This document shows, in pieces, positions 1 through 12,840 of a stretch of DNA of 64,000 nucleotides. The position numbers and the translations under genes are program-made. Numbering within the stretch: position 1 is the stretch's first letter; each line of letters starts with the position of its first letter. The DNA is from Malurus cyaneus samueli (taxonomy: Eukaryota > Chordata > Aves > Passeriformes > Maluridae). The stretch covers positions 49,217,153 to 49,281,152 of the forward strand of contig CM019217.1 in NCBI GenBank assembly GCA_009741485.1, in the 5' to 3' direction. The notes beneath the pieces are model-generated. The model made no database searches. It saw only the letters and a list, made by a program, of their open reading frames with translations, and was not told where the DNA came from.

Positions 1-2379
1 CTGTGACATTTGAATTGTGTAGTATGCTGATGAGAATAGTGTTAGCATGAACAATGCACACTTGTGCTTTCAACCACATTTTCAGGTCAAGAGCACCCTC
101 TTGCATTCTCACTCAATTATGTATCAAAGTGGAGGGAAGCAGGACTCTGCTCTGCTTCCTCCTCACCTCTTTTCATCCTGTTTATTGTTTGAAGCAGGTG
201 GGAAGAGGCAAGCAGGCTCATCTTGGATCCCGCTGTTGTAAGGGACCGGTCCATGGACAGCTCATACAGGAGCTGTGATCTCATCTTTTTCTTCTTCTTC
301 CTTCCTTCTTCTTCTTCTTCCTGACCAACCACAGCCTATCCCACAGGAAGTATTTTCAAGAGACTCATGTGTCACTGACATCTTCATGATAAACTGCTTA
401 AACACAATCAAAGACTTACCTTTAGGCGTTTTCATTGAAGTTGCTTTCAAAGAAAAATAGGAAGAGAAAAACTGTTCTCCCTGATATGCTTATAAATCTG
501 GTGCAACTCTACTGAAATTAAGAGCAAAACTGAAATAAGGCCTGGAAATTTTATTTTCTGGCTCAGAAAACAGGACTCTAGAAAGGGCCTGATTCATTGT
601 GGAGGAAAGCTAAGTCAACGCCAAATGTTCATACTAATTTGATCATTTGGTTTAGGACTTGACTGGTGAGGCAAGGTGACCCCCTAAAGCATTGACTTGA
701 GTCAATTTGAGCTATTCTTAAAATTTTATGATATTACTGAAGGCAGGCACTGCTCTAACTGCAGAAGAGCACAGATTTGGAATGTATTATTACTGAGTGA
801 CTGGGCAGCCTAGTCCCAGACTGTGATACAAGTCTGATGGGAGCTGAAAAAAACAGACAATAAGGACAGTAAGTCTCACACTCACATAAGTCTTCGCAAG
901 TGGAGGGGAGCTGTATAATATTCAGCTGTTAAGTCACGGTTACAATACTTGTAGGAGATGTTTGTTCTGTGTCCAGTGGTCCAAGCTCACCAACATGCAG
1001 ACCTTCAAGTGTGTAGTCTTGTAAGTCTCACCCATCAAAAGAGGGACTTTTCCAAATGTCCTGCTGTGAATGGCAGCCTGGCCCCAAACCCAGTTCATCT
1101 GATCCACATGGAAAAGTGGATGAAATTATTTCCACAGTAAGTTGCTTGAAAGGCTTTGAAATAGAAGGGAAAATTGCAGCCTTGCGTATTGGGTAGTTGA
1201 AGCTACAAGTGAATTAATGTCACATTTCCTGTTTTAATTCCACATTGCAAATATAGCCTTAATTGGGGGAATAATGTGGAAGATATTGTTTGTTATTTAC
1301 AAATTATTTCTTCGTAGTAATTGGATGAATTTGAACACAATTATACAGGGATTTTATTTGTTTGAAATAAGAAAAAGAAGATCTATAGAATTCACCTGTT
1401 CCAACTAAAAATCTCCAATAATCTATTATTAAATCATTAAATGATTTTAAACTAAATTGGTTGTAATATTTTTATGAACGGCTAGCTTGCGAAGGCAGTA
1501 GTTTCCTACCACATGCAATAAAAAGCATTTCACATGCATGAAAAACTAGTGCACCAAATTCCAGGCTATAAATAAGGCAATTGTAAAATGTAAATGCTTA
1601 GAAACACTAGCAAAATTCAGCCAACAAAGCTGGGATCAGAAATTTATACCCTCGTTACTGGTAATTACAGTTACATTCTTTACTGATCTGTATTCCCAGC
1701 CAACACATAAAAGTGTCCTGGTGCATTACCTGCTTGGAACTGAGTCACCCTGAACACACATGTTCCAGAAAGCCAATGTGTGGCCATGCTAGCACATAGA
1801 GCTCTGCATGTGCTGCTGTAAATATATCTGTCTACCTTTTAAGCAAAGTAACTGAAAGCCCCTCAGGGTGTTCTTACGAAATGTAAATTCACCAACTTGG
1901 AGACCTCAGCATAAAATTGCTGCTTTTAGTGGATGGCAGTTTAACCCCCTCCTTCCCATAATAAAGTGGGGAGAAAGAAATTCAGTCCAACAGTTGTTTT
2001 TATGTACATGCAGCATTTGTCTTTTTACTTCTTCTTTGACAAAATGCTTAATTTAAGCATCTAAACTAATGTAGGCATCTAAAAATAGCTGCTTTGGGTT
2101 TTTTTTTTTTTAACAGAAATAAGCAATAAATTCTTAATGCCCTTGTGACAGATTAATCTCAACCTGTCAATAATTCATATTTGAAGCTTCCGCTATGGAG
2201 GAAGGAATTGTGAGGAAAGATGAGCCCTCTTTTGGGTTCAGACTGACACCTCCTGCCAAATATTAATATGCTTAAGAAAAAAAAACAAACCTGTGGGAGC
2301 TTAAATTCATTAGCGGTTGTCTTGTAAATATTTTGACAATACTTTGACACTAATAAGTCAGAACCAAAATTTCAGATTG
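1..2379. other. Upstream intergenic DNA, no gene seen
   Basis: AT-rich sequence with only short ORFs lacking similarity to anything I know. The only feature is the CTT microsatellite at 284-321. Confidence 0.6.
284..321 (+). repeat. CTT-rich microsatellite
   Basis: Pyrimidine tract built of CTT and CCTT units. Confidence 0.85.
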
Positions 2380-3068
2380 AATCATAGAATGGTTTGGGTT
2401 GGAAGGGACCTTAAAGATCTTGTAGTTCCCACACCAGAGCCCCATCCAAGCTGGCCTTGAACACTTCTAGGGATGGGGCGTCTACAGCTTCTTTGACCAA
2501 TCTTTTCTAGTGCCTTGCCACCCTCACAGTAAAGAATTTCTTCTAATATCTACTCTAAACCTACTCTCAGTTTCACAATTCCCCATTGTCTTGTCACTAC
2601 ATGCCCTTGTAAATAGTCTCTCTCCATCTTTCTTGTAGACTCCTTAATTTTTGTGGGTACTGAAAGGCTGCAATTAGGCCTCTCTGGAGGCTTCTCCAGG
2701 CTGAGTAGACCTCATTGTCTCAGCCTTTCCTTGTAGGAGAGGTTCTCCATAAATCTAATCATTTTTGTGGCCTTCTCTGGACTCACTCCAACAGCTCCAT
2801 GTCCTTCCTGTGCTGGGGACCCCAGAGCTGATGCACCACTGCAGGTGGGATCTCTCCAGAGTGAGCAGAGGGGCAGAATTCCCTCCCTCCCCTGCTGCCC
2901 AGGGTTCTTTGGATGAGCCCAGGACACATTTGTCTTTCTGGGCTGTGAGTGCACATTGCTGGATCGTGTCCAAACTCTTACCCACCAGCACCCCCAAGTC
3001 CTTCACGACAGGGCTGCTCTCAGTCTGTTCATCTCCCAGCCTGTATTGATAAGGTGTAAATCTCCTCA
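2380..3068 (-). mobile_element. CR1 LINE fragment (3' part)
   Basis: Read on the minus strand, this ends in the CR1 3' tail (complement of ATCATAGAATGG at 2381) and carries the decayed C-terminal end of the CR1 ORF2 reverse transcriptase. One frame shows YRLGDEQ...KDLGVLV and QQCALTAQK, and another shows ATKMI and LSYKERLR, so the reading frame is broken. Like most CR1 copies it is 5'-truncated and inactive. CR1 of this type is the hallmark LINE of birds and other reptiles. Confidence 0.93.
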
Positions 3069-4409
3069 CAAAAGACTTCCTTTTTTTCTGTTACATTTTT
3101 GTCCTATTGAAAGTAGTTAATGGAAAGTCACCAGTCTTAATGCATTTCAATAAGCTGATTCTCTTTGGGATCTTTCAAAGGCAATGCTAAAACAACCTTG
3201 AGTTTTAAAGCATAGTGACACTTTATGTAAAAATGTTCTCCAGGATTTTTTCTCTATGTTGCTAATGATGTAAAAAATAAGCTTTCTTCCATTTACAAGT
3301 TAAAATGCTACTTTTCCTTGTCCAGGTCTCCAAATTCATTTGGGCTCTAGTCATCATGTCTCTGTTCGTTTTGTTTCTCATCACCACCTTATTTTTTCTT
3401 CTTTTTCAGATGAAGTAAACTGTTTCATAGATTTGCCAATTAATACTGGATGTCTCCTGCCCTAAGTGCTATACAAACATAGAGAAAGAAACAGTTCCTT
3501 CCCTGAAGATCTTTCCTGATGAGCTAAAACAAGAAGGAGCTGGTGGAGATGTAATAAGATAGGCTTTGCAGGTCAGTGATGTTGGCTGGTGGAGCTGATT
3601 GAATAAGTTAGAAAATAATGTCATTGACAGAAGACAAATTACAACATTTTATTCAAAGCCAGATCAGGGGTATGTGCAGAAGCCAGGAAGACCTTCCTGA
3701 CGATATGCTAAGGGAACAAATCTCACTCATTCTGATTTCAGGAGTGTGTATAAGCTGCTTGACAAAGCTTAAATGGTACCTTGTAGGGCTAAAGAAAGGG
3801 TGCAGTCCTGCCTTGCTCACCCCCCAAAACCCCCCCCCAAAAGGGAATAGGGAAGAGGAAAGCCACCTGAGCCTTCCTGTTACATCATGCATTGTTCCTG
3901 ATGTGTGTAATTTATTTCTCTGAGTCAGTGTGGTTCTGCCACTGTCTCCTCTGAATTAATCACAGCTGGTTTCTCAACCCAAGCAAATTCTTACAGAAAC
4001 TTGTTTCTCTCTCCCACGAATGCATGCAAGAAAGAAAGTGCTATTTTTTTAAATGTAGTCACATTTTAGATTAGAACTCGATGATATAAGCACAAGACAC
4101 ATCATTAACTACAGTAATCTGTTAATACTCATAATCAATAAATGGGTACAGGACTGTTTCTTGTATTACAGTCACCAAGTGATGCATAGTGTTTGCTAAC
4201 TGCTGTTCACTTCTAAATACTGCATGTTACTCACTCATTAATTACTGCCACAATTTGCAGGAATTATTCCATAATTAATTGGCCTCTGAAATGCTCTGCT
4301 GTATCTCTTTCACTTTTGGGAAGTGCTATTTGATTTTTCATACAAGTTTTTTTGTGCAAGCTTTGCTAAAGCTCTTTGAACGTGTCATCTTGGCAGATAA
4401 AAACATGAC

Positions 4410-4447
4410 ATGGGAATGTCTACAAGAAATGGGAATGACTACAATAA
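4410..4447 (+). repeat. Tandem duplication of 19 bases
   Basis: ATGGGAATGTCTACAAGAA is followed directly by ATGGGAATGACTACAATAA: two 19-base copies with two differences. Confidence 0.85.
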
Positions 4448-7400
4448 ATGAGATAGTGTGAAAAGTTTTGGAAGCAGTGGAATATCACTATTAAATGTAA
4501 AATTAATATGACATTTCTACATTATGAAATTCTTCCTACAAACTATGAACCAGGCAATCCTGTAAAAAGTTTGAATGCAGACTACTTTACAATTTATCTA
4601 GTAATTCAGCAAATGGTTCAAATCTTAGGAAAACAAATTTATGTTAATTTATTTGAGCAATGTGACTGATATAATGGCATAAATAACAACCTATACAAAC
4701 CCAGCATCCTTCACTAGCATGGATTCCAAAGTAAAGCATCCGTTGTGGGAATGAAGCCACCGTTTCAAGCACATCTGCCTGCTGCATTATAGATCCACTC
4801 TTCCCTACTACCTCTGGTGAGCCATTTCTGAATTGCAGGGATTCGGCATCACAGATGAGTGAGCCAGAATCTGTTAGGAAAGAAGTATCTTCTCTACAGA
4901 GAATTGCAGACAGAGAGGGGCAGGCAGAGATGTAATTATTTATGTGGTACATAGCTCCTTACGATCTCTAATGACTGAAAATACTGGGAATGATTTTAAG
5001 TCTCATTTTAAAAAGCATCACAAATAGTAAGTAGTACAATCCCCGCTTCATAGGACTCTCAAGAGCCAATCTCATAGTGCCAGTCCACACAGCATCGAAC
5101 ATGTAGAGGTCTGGGAAAATCTTGACATTTATTTAGGTGATTACAAGGAAGAAGAAATCTTGTGAAAATTTACTCCCAGTTGCAGGGGGTGCAAGGCCTT
5201 TGGTAAATTCCTACCAATATCTGGATTGTATAGCTGGAGATCACACAACAGCCTTGGAGTAAATCAGTATTATGCACTGTTAATCCACACCCACTCTCCA
5301 GCCAAAACAAATAAAATAAAAGCTCTTAGTGCATTACAGTAGCAAAGCCCAAGTTAATACAGGGAACACTCTCCCATGAGCCAGAATGCCTGTTCAGCTG
5401 AGGTTCTGAGTGCTGGTGATCAGAGCATGGTCAAGCACACCAGGAGAAGTGTCAGAGACAGAAAGGGAGTAAATAGGTAAAGGTAGAATAGGTAAAGTAT
5501 CCTGCCAGAGGACGGTGTCACTCCATCTGTCACACCACATATGCCAAAACCTAGTAATTTCTGCCTGCTCATTCTGGTCATGACATTTGTGATAACCTGC
5601 CCATTGCCCGCTCTGGGAAGTACTCTCTCATCCAGTCAAAACAGCTAAATGTAATTTTGTTTTCCTATGCCACTCTCCCTAAAATCCTTTATCATAAAAC
5701 TTTTGGACTGCACCTCTTTGGCTTTGGTTAGACCAAATGGCAAGTTGAGATATTTGCTGTTCTACTAAACCCTTTTGTATTTACCACCTCTGGTTCCCTA
5801 TCATGTCTGTGTTCTGTGTGCACTGAAGCCATACTTGGAAGGTAAACTCTTAAAGGAGAGCAAAATCTTCCTAGGCACAAATTTCTACAGCACATAGTGA
5901 AGAGGGTTGAAAAGTGCTTCTGTGAAAATCAGCTCTTAAGCTGTGTAGTAGATACAGTTGTGGATTTTTTTCGTAGAGAAAAATGATTCTGTTCTATATA
6001 TTAATTTAAAAAGCAGATGGTGGTTGTGAAGATGGAGGAGATCAGTATTGTGGTGGCTCCCTTTAGCAGTAACTGAAGATCAATACAATTTGATGTGGTT
6101 TTGGGTGCACTGATAAGGGTTGAAGATGAATAGGTATATAAAAATGAAATTAAATCACAACCATAGCTGGCACGTGATCTGCTCTCTGGACTCAAAAGGA
6201 CTAAACGAGTAGTGGCACTGAAGGACTGACCTGCAAAAGAGGGTTTCCGAAATAAAAAGTGATACACATTACACAGCTAAATATGGTCGACGATTGTACG
6301 GTTTCATGTTCAGCTCCTGTAAATACATTAGTGTACTTTGATCTCCAGGGCTGCCAAGCCAGCTTCCGCTTTTGTTAAATCAGATGCTTTTTTTTGATGA
6401 ATCTGCAATGGATGTGGTGGTTTGTTGAGTATTACACTGAGCTAAAACTACTGAGACAAGCAATTGTGGACCATCTAAGCTGAAGAGCATTAACAATTAA
6501 GCTTTGGTGGCAGTATTTGATAAAAGAAAGATACACTACCCTGACTTTCTGAAAGGACTGCTAATGTTGTGAAGTATTGGACATGACTCTAAGGAGAGTA
6601 TGAATGTGAACTCAGAGTAAATGAGAAAAATGTGAAGGAAGTTGATTTTTAATTAAATATGAAAATAGTTCAGCTGTAGATTTAGCCTAAAAGTTACTTA
6701 GAAAGCTTAGTCTGAATTTTTGCATAGTAACAGAAATATTTCCAGCTGTTTGATGAATGTATCATTGCGTACGAAAATGTTTGATTAGAAACCAGTGACC
6801 AACAATGATATAGAGCACAAGAGATTACACAGAAATGTACTGAGAAATGCTGAAACAACTGGCTCGTATTAATACTCTGACCGCAAATACAGCTAAGCTA
6901 TCAAGATAGTAGAAAGGCTTTCTAGCTTTAATATAAATTCCCAAATTGTTTTGGCACTGAACTCAGAATTGCACAGGCAGATGCATAGGATGACTCTGAA
7001 CATCATAGGAACGCAAATAGCTGCTTTTGCTGAAACACGGAAATGCTAACCTTAGTACTAAATGGAAAAAAAAAACTATGATTTGGGGAGACATCAGTAA
7101 AAAAGCTGAGTGTTGTCAGGTGAGAAAATGAGGTCAAATAAAAAGAAATGTACTTTTTTTCTAATGTTTAAGGAGGCAGAACTAAAGTTGAGTTTCAAAC
7201 TGGCAGAAAAAAGAAATTGAGGGAGATAAAATGATGCAGGAATCTGACTGAGAGGGCAGCTAAATCAAAGAGGTAAGAATTAATGATCTACCCTGAGGTG
7301 TAATACACATGGCGCAGTTTAGGTGGCCCAACAGAAGCCACAAATCAAGCTTAGTGAGAGGTTTGGAATCAGAAAAACTGAAAAGAAAAAAAAAAAGGAT

Positions 7401-7626
7401 CAATTTATTGCAAAGGGAGAGAAATTTGTAATAAATGGGAAGCAAGGTATAATGCAAAGTGAATATGTGGGATTAGCTAGATGTATTGTTTGCTTCTTGA
7501 GCAATATGACTGAACATTAATATAACTTCTGTATGTGGAAAAAGTAGGAAGGCTTTGCAGGGGAAGCTTTAATGTCTTATTAAGAAATGATTCTCAACCT
7601 AGAACTCAAGGTGAAACACTGCCGTT

Positions 7627-7656
7627 GTCACCCACACCCCCCCCACTCCCCCCCCC
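7627..7656 (+). repeat. C-rich simple sequence
   Basis: Interrupted C runs (CACCCACACCCC and a run of nine or more C). A similar C run occurs at 3814-3839. No further meaning is apparent. Confidence 0.8.
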
Positions 7657-10600
7657 AAATGATACCGGGGAGACTGAGTTAGACTGGCTAATAAACTTCA
7701 CTTTCCTGAACCAAAACCTTTATCTGTCTAATTGTCTGCTACAGTTGGTCCAAATGGTGCCCCCGTGCCATACAACAATGTCACTGGATCCTCTTTGTCT
7801 TTAGTCTGCCATATGCATATGGCACTTGAGGGCAAAATGAGTTTAGGTTGAATGGGGAAGCAATCCATTCCCTTCACTGATGTATGTAAATGCTGTTAGA
7901 GCGTACACAGAAGATACCATATTCTACTTATCTACCTGACTTCATCTCAAGTGTTTTAAAAGATGGTCAGAGTGAAGGAAAACATCAAACAAGAAGCTTT
8001 AACTGAGATGAGAGTATGACTGAAGGAAAAATGCAGGTTAAAATTGTTGATGCTTTTTACACATTACAGCAACTGAATCATCTATTCCCTCTCCTACTAC
8101 TGCCAAGTCAAACAATGCACAACTGAAACTGAAGAACCATTCTGGGAGAAGCAGCCTGTGATCATTAATATGTAACTTATGTTTTCTATACTGTGTCAAG
8201 CCATAGATCCAATTTTTCCTGGGTCATAACCAGCAGCAACCAGGAGACAGATAGCTTCCTAATGAAATGGAGACATTATGATATCTAACTTTTATCACTG
8301 GTATTGAGCCAGCAGACTTCCCTGCTTGCTAGGTCTTTTTCACAGGTTACAAGATAAATTCTTTTGGGTAAAAAGCACTGGAGGAATCTGCGTTATTAGA
8401 GACATATTCTAAGACTATTCCTAGCAATTGAAAAAAAAAAAGTTTTAAAGGATATACCCAGTGTACAAAAACAATCGCCAGAAATCCCTTATTGGGCAGT
8501 CTTTCATAGCACCTCTTAAGGCAATTCCTCTTCCAAGATGGAGATTGCAGCAGGGGTTGGAAACTTGGTTGCCTTTGACTTAAAAGTGTTTAGACTTTCT
8601 AGCAATGCAAGAGGTAACATTCTTTCCCTAATACAACACACGAACGGTACTTGATGCTTCTGTTCTGAGAGCTCTGATTATATTATCCTTAACAAAAAGA
8701 GAAAAGGTGAGAGTTTCAGCCCTTTTGCTCCTTTGCACCAAATAAAAGGGAAAGAGTAAATTAAAGCCACCTGCAGTGTCCTCTGCCCAGCTGACAGATT
8801 GCTGGAAGCACAGCAGAAACCATCTGTGAGGGTTCCATTTTCCCTGTGGCATGTATTGGCAAGTACAGTGCTTGGAGTGGCAAGGTAAGGAAAAAAACCC
8901 ACAAGTCTGGGGAGGATAACCTTTGAATTTTTATGAAGACGGCAGGGCTTTCTTAATTATATCATTGACTTCTCCAGGACCTCAAATCAGGGTGATCTAA
9001 AGCTCTGGGACAGCTTCTCACTCTGGAATAGCTGTGTTTTTTGTCTTTTTAATTACATTATCGGCAAAATGGATAATCAATTAGAATCACATAAAATAGG
9101 GAGGAAACATCTAGGTATTTAAGTTACTCGGAGATGAGAGATTTCCTAAATACGCAGTAAATATGAAATTTACAAGTATAATTTTTTTAAAAATTCAGTA
9201 AGTGGAAACATAGTAAGGAGAAACTCTTGACTTGTTGAATGACATGAATTGTGAAAACCTAAAAGCTGCAGAGAAAATAAAGAGCCAACAGAAAAAAAAA
9301 TTCAATTGAACCGGAGGAAGCTGTTAAACTAAGAAAAATAGCTCTTTGGGTTATTTTTCTGGAACCTGACTGCTTTTTATGACCAACATATATTTCTGCA
9401 TGTTCCCTCTTTCACTTCCTTTCTTACTTCTAAATGTTGTGAGTGAGGAACATGTGAGGGTCGATGGAGAACACGCTGTGCCTGTACATGAATGGATTGT
9501 GAAACTTCCTGAAGGGCTTATGTCCAGGCTAGGCTGCAATACTTGCAATAATTATACATTTCTCTTAATATATGTATTCATGTTGGTAGCAAGATTTACT
9601 TTGAGAGAAAAGGTAACAGGTGTTTGATGGAGGAAGAGAGTAAGACTTGCAAACTGGAAATGGCTAGTATGGTCAATCTCACACTGGAGCAGGCTCTTCT
9701 AAGTGACAGATGTGATGTCTCCACTGGACAGAAGGAAGACCAGTGAGTCAAATCATGTCCACCTTGCCTCCCATGACAGTATTAATTTTCTTTCATTCCA
9801 TAAGGATCTCTAATCCATGCCAGCTGTGTCTGCCTTTTAAGTCCTTCTTCAAAATGAACTTTCCACTGCAATGCCTGAAGGAAATGCCTTGCCAAAGGTA
9901 TCTAGCTTGATAGATAATTTGAAAGATAATTTTATTTATAGTTAAAGAGATCATACATGAACCAGACCTAGAGTAACCAAAACTACTTTGATTCACAACT
10001 CCCCCATTGTGCATAGTGGCTGTGAACACAACTGTCCTACTAATGCTCATATCTTCTCCTGTCTTCCCTTTTTCATTGCTTCCCACCCTCTTAAATTAAG
10101 TCTGTCCTAAATCTGATGAGCATTTGAGTTTTGGGTCCTCAATGGATCAGTCTTGGATTGTGCTTTGGAAACCTCTAGTTTCCCTGCACATCTTACAGCA
10201 TCCAATGCATGAGGCTTGTTATTGCAAATGGATCATTTCAGCAGTGTGGGTTGGACTCCTCTCACCTGTCTTCACCTCCCAACATATAAATCTGAGTCCA
10301 AAGAGATAAGAATCATTAAGGTGCAAATCAAACTTACCTGTGACCAGTACACTAAAGTGGGTTACATTATTTACCAAGCTCAGGTTTGATCTCTCCCAGG
10401 ACCACAGCACAAGCCAGTGGCACAAGCCACTGTATGTATGTAAATGTACATATGTATATTACAGGTATTTGTTTTGAAGTCCACCCTAGGAAGTAAAAAT
10501 CATTCAGATTGTTTCGTAGGAAAAACAAATGGGTTCGTTGAGTTGGATCAAAAGCAGAGGAAGTTCAGTTGAACTGGTGGTGCTGAAGGGATTGCTGTAG

Positions 10601-12820
10601 CAGGCAGTGGCCAAGGAAGAATATCAGCCAAAGAGAACAGTGAACTCAATTCTGGAAGCTTCTGTGATTATATTTAAGCAGGGAATGTGTGTATTGTCTG
10701 TAGTTTCATACATCACACTGGAATAAACAGGATGCATATATTTGAAATACAGATTTGATAACAACAGAAATGAAAGATGAATAACCCTAAAATCTCTAAA
10801 TATAAAAGGATATTTGTCATGGCTGCAGCAGGAAGTGGACCACAGGAATGTAGATAGAATTATACACGGTGATGAATTTCATATGGTAGAAAAACATGGG
10901 AACTAAGTACCCCTGTCAATGTGTGGAAATATACATTTCCTAAACACCCATTTCTTGTACATACTCTACAGGTCTGCTGCGGCTCCATTGTTTTACAGTC
11001 ACAGCATGGCACAAACAGGAAGCGTGAATGTTCCTGTTTCATTGAACTTTCTCTTTTGTCCGCAGTTTGCAGCAGATTTGGCACTGGTGGTTTTTAGCCG
11101 CTGAGATTCTCCAGACAGGAGAAGGAATTATGTGGGGGAGGGGGAGCAACAAAAAGCTAATTCTGAGGCTGACTTTAACAAAAAGAAGGGCTAAAATGCT
11201 CCAGTATTAAAGTCAAGATATTTAGAAGCCTTCCCAAAGGATACATTTAATTCCTGAATCAGAACACGGCTATTCTACTATCTAACCCACGAGTTTACAA
11301 GAGACTAAAATGATACACAGTGTCTCCAAAGAGATACGACTTGTAGCATGCTTTGAATGGTACATAAAGACATTAATATTTCTGAGGTAAACATATAATT
11401 GTTGTTCTCAGTATCTTGCTTTTATAGATGCAAAATCAATACCTATTTTAGGTGACTATTTATTCACTTGTACTAGTACTTTTACAATAACAGACATTTA
11501 AAGAATCATAAGATAACACTTGCAGTATGTGTAGAAGAACTAAAAGCAAGCAATGTATTGTTGAACAAAATTATCAATGTCTGAGGGTTTTGACAACTGT
11601 AAAAACAATACTCATTCATAGGCAGCACTAATAAATACTTTTAATTTGCAATAATAGTGGGGTTCAGATTCTCTAATGTGAAACATTAGAGACCTGTGAA
11701 AACATCCACAAAAATATAGAGAAAACATTTCTTTTGCAGCAGTACTAATCCTACGTGATAGACAGTGTTCTCAAGGCTTTTTTTGGTGACAAAGACAGCA
11801 ACAATGCTTCTTCATAAATAGCTATGTAATGACAACAATCTGTAAAATCCAGAGTCATTAAAAAAGATCTACATTCAGAGAACACAGTCCTTACTTTTTT
11901 TGAAAGATAGTTTCTTTATTGTGACTTTCTCTGTTTTGATTGAGCCAGATGCCAACAAATTTCTTTTGGGATCTATTCTTTAAAAACTGAGAGCAAATTA
12001 TTAGCCGAAGCCAGTGGCAAAATAACAACGAAGAATAGTTTGCCGTAATAAAGTTGAGAAATAATTACCGGACCCCTTATGAATCTTTACTTTCTCCATG
12101 ATTTCACTCCTGAAGAGCAGGATCATCACTTCCATGCAGATGCCAGGGCACAACTTCTTACTCATGGCAGGACTTAGTTCAGCACAGATGCAATGGAGAA
12201 CATGGATTTACACCATCTTAATGCACCCACTGGCAATCCCTGGGACTGGGGAAGACCAGCAGAGCCTCTAAATAATCTTGAATAGCATCATTTTGCCCTC
12301 AGGACATCAAGTACTCCTGACCTCTCGTAAGTCTGACCCACATCTTGTGTTCAGGGCCAAGAAGTACACATCAGTCTTGAATTAGCATTCTTCAGTGTCA
12401 CAACCCCATTAGAATTGGCATAAACAAAACCAAGCTGCACTATTTTCCCCTTCCCACCTCCTGGCTTCCTCTGAGGATGGCTGTGGCCATAAAATGAAGA
12501 TCATTAAAGAGGACTTTTACATTAATGATTGAGTGTATGTTACAGTAATCAGATAATGGCTATATCAGCTTTCATTTGAAGTCTCAAGAAACCCATCTTT
12601 GCTATGCATGATAAACTAATTTCTTCTAGATACTTTGACAACATTGTTGATTAAAGTCTTAAATGTACACTTTATATCTCTAAGGCAAATTTTTTTTGGT
12701 CAGTTTACTGCTTTGTGTAACAACAAACCTGAATATTAAATGGGCTTGAGGAGTGTTAAGGAAAATTCCATCTACTGTGTATGTGGAGTTCTACCCTAAA
12801 GTGTTTGCACAGGTGTAATA

Positions 12821-12840
12821 GATAGATAGATAGACAGAGT
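12821..12840 (+). repeat. Short GATA microsatellite
   Basis: Four to five ATAG units (AGATAGATAGATAGACAGA). The counterpart in the right arm of inverted duplication 1 (about 30735-30755) is degraded, in line with read error. Confidence 0.8.

Larger units (their letters stand above)
3069..8071. other. Upstream intergenic DNA, no gene seen
   Basis: AT-rich unique-looking sequence. It holds the 19-base tandem duplication at 4410, two C-runs and no ORF with codon-like character or recognisable product. Confidence 0.6.
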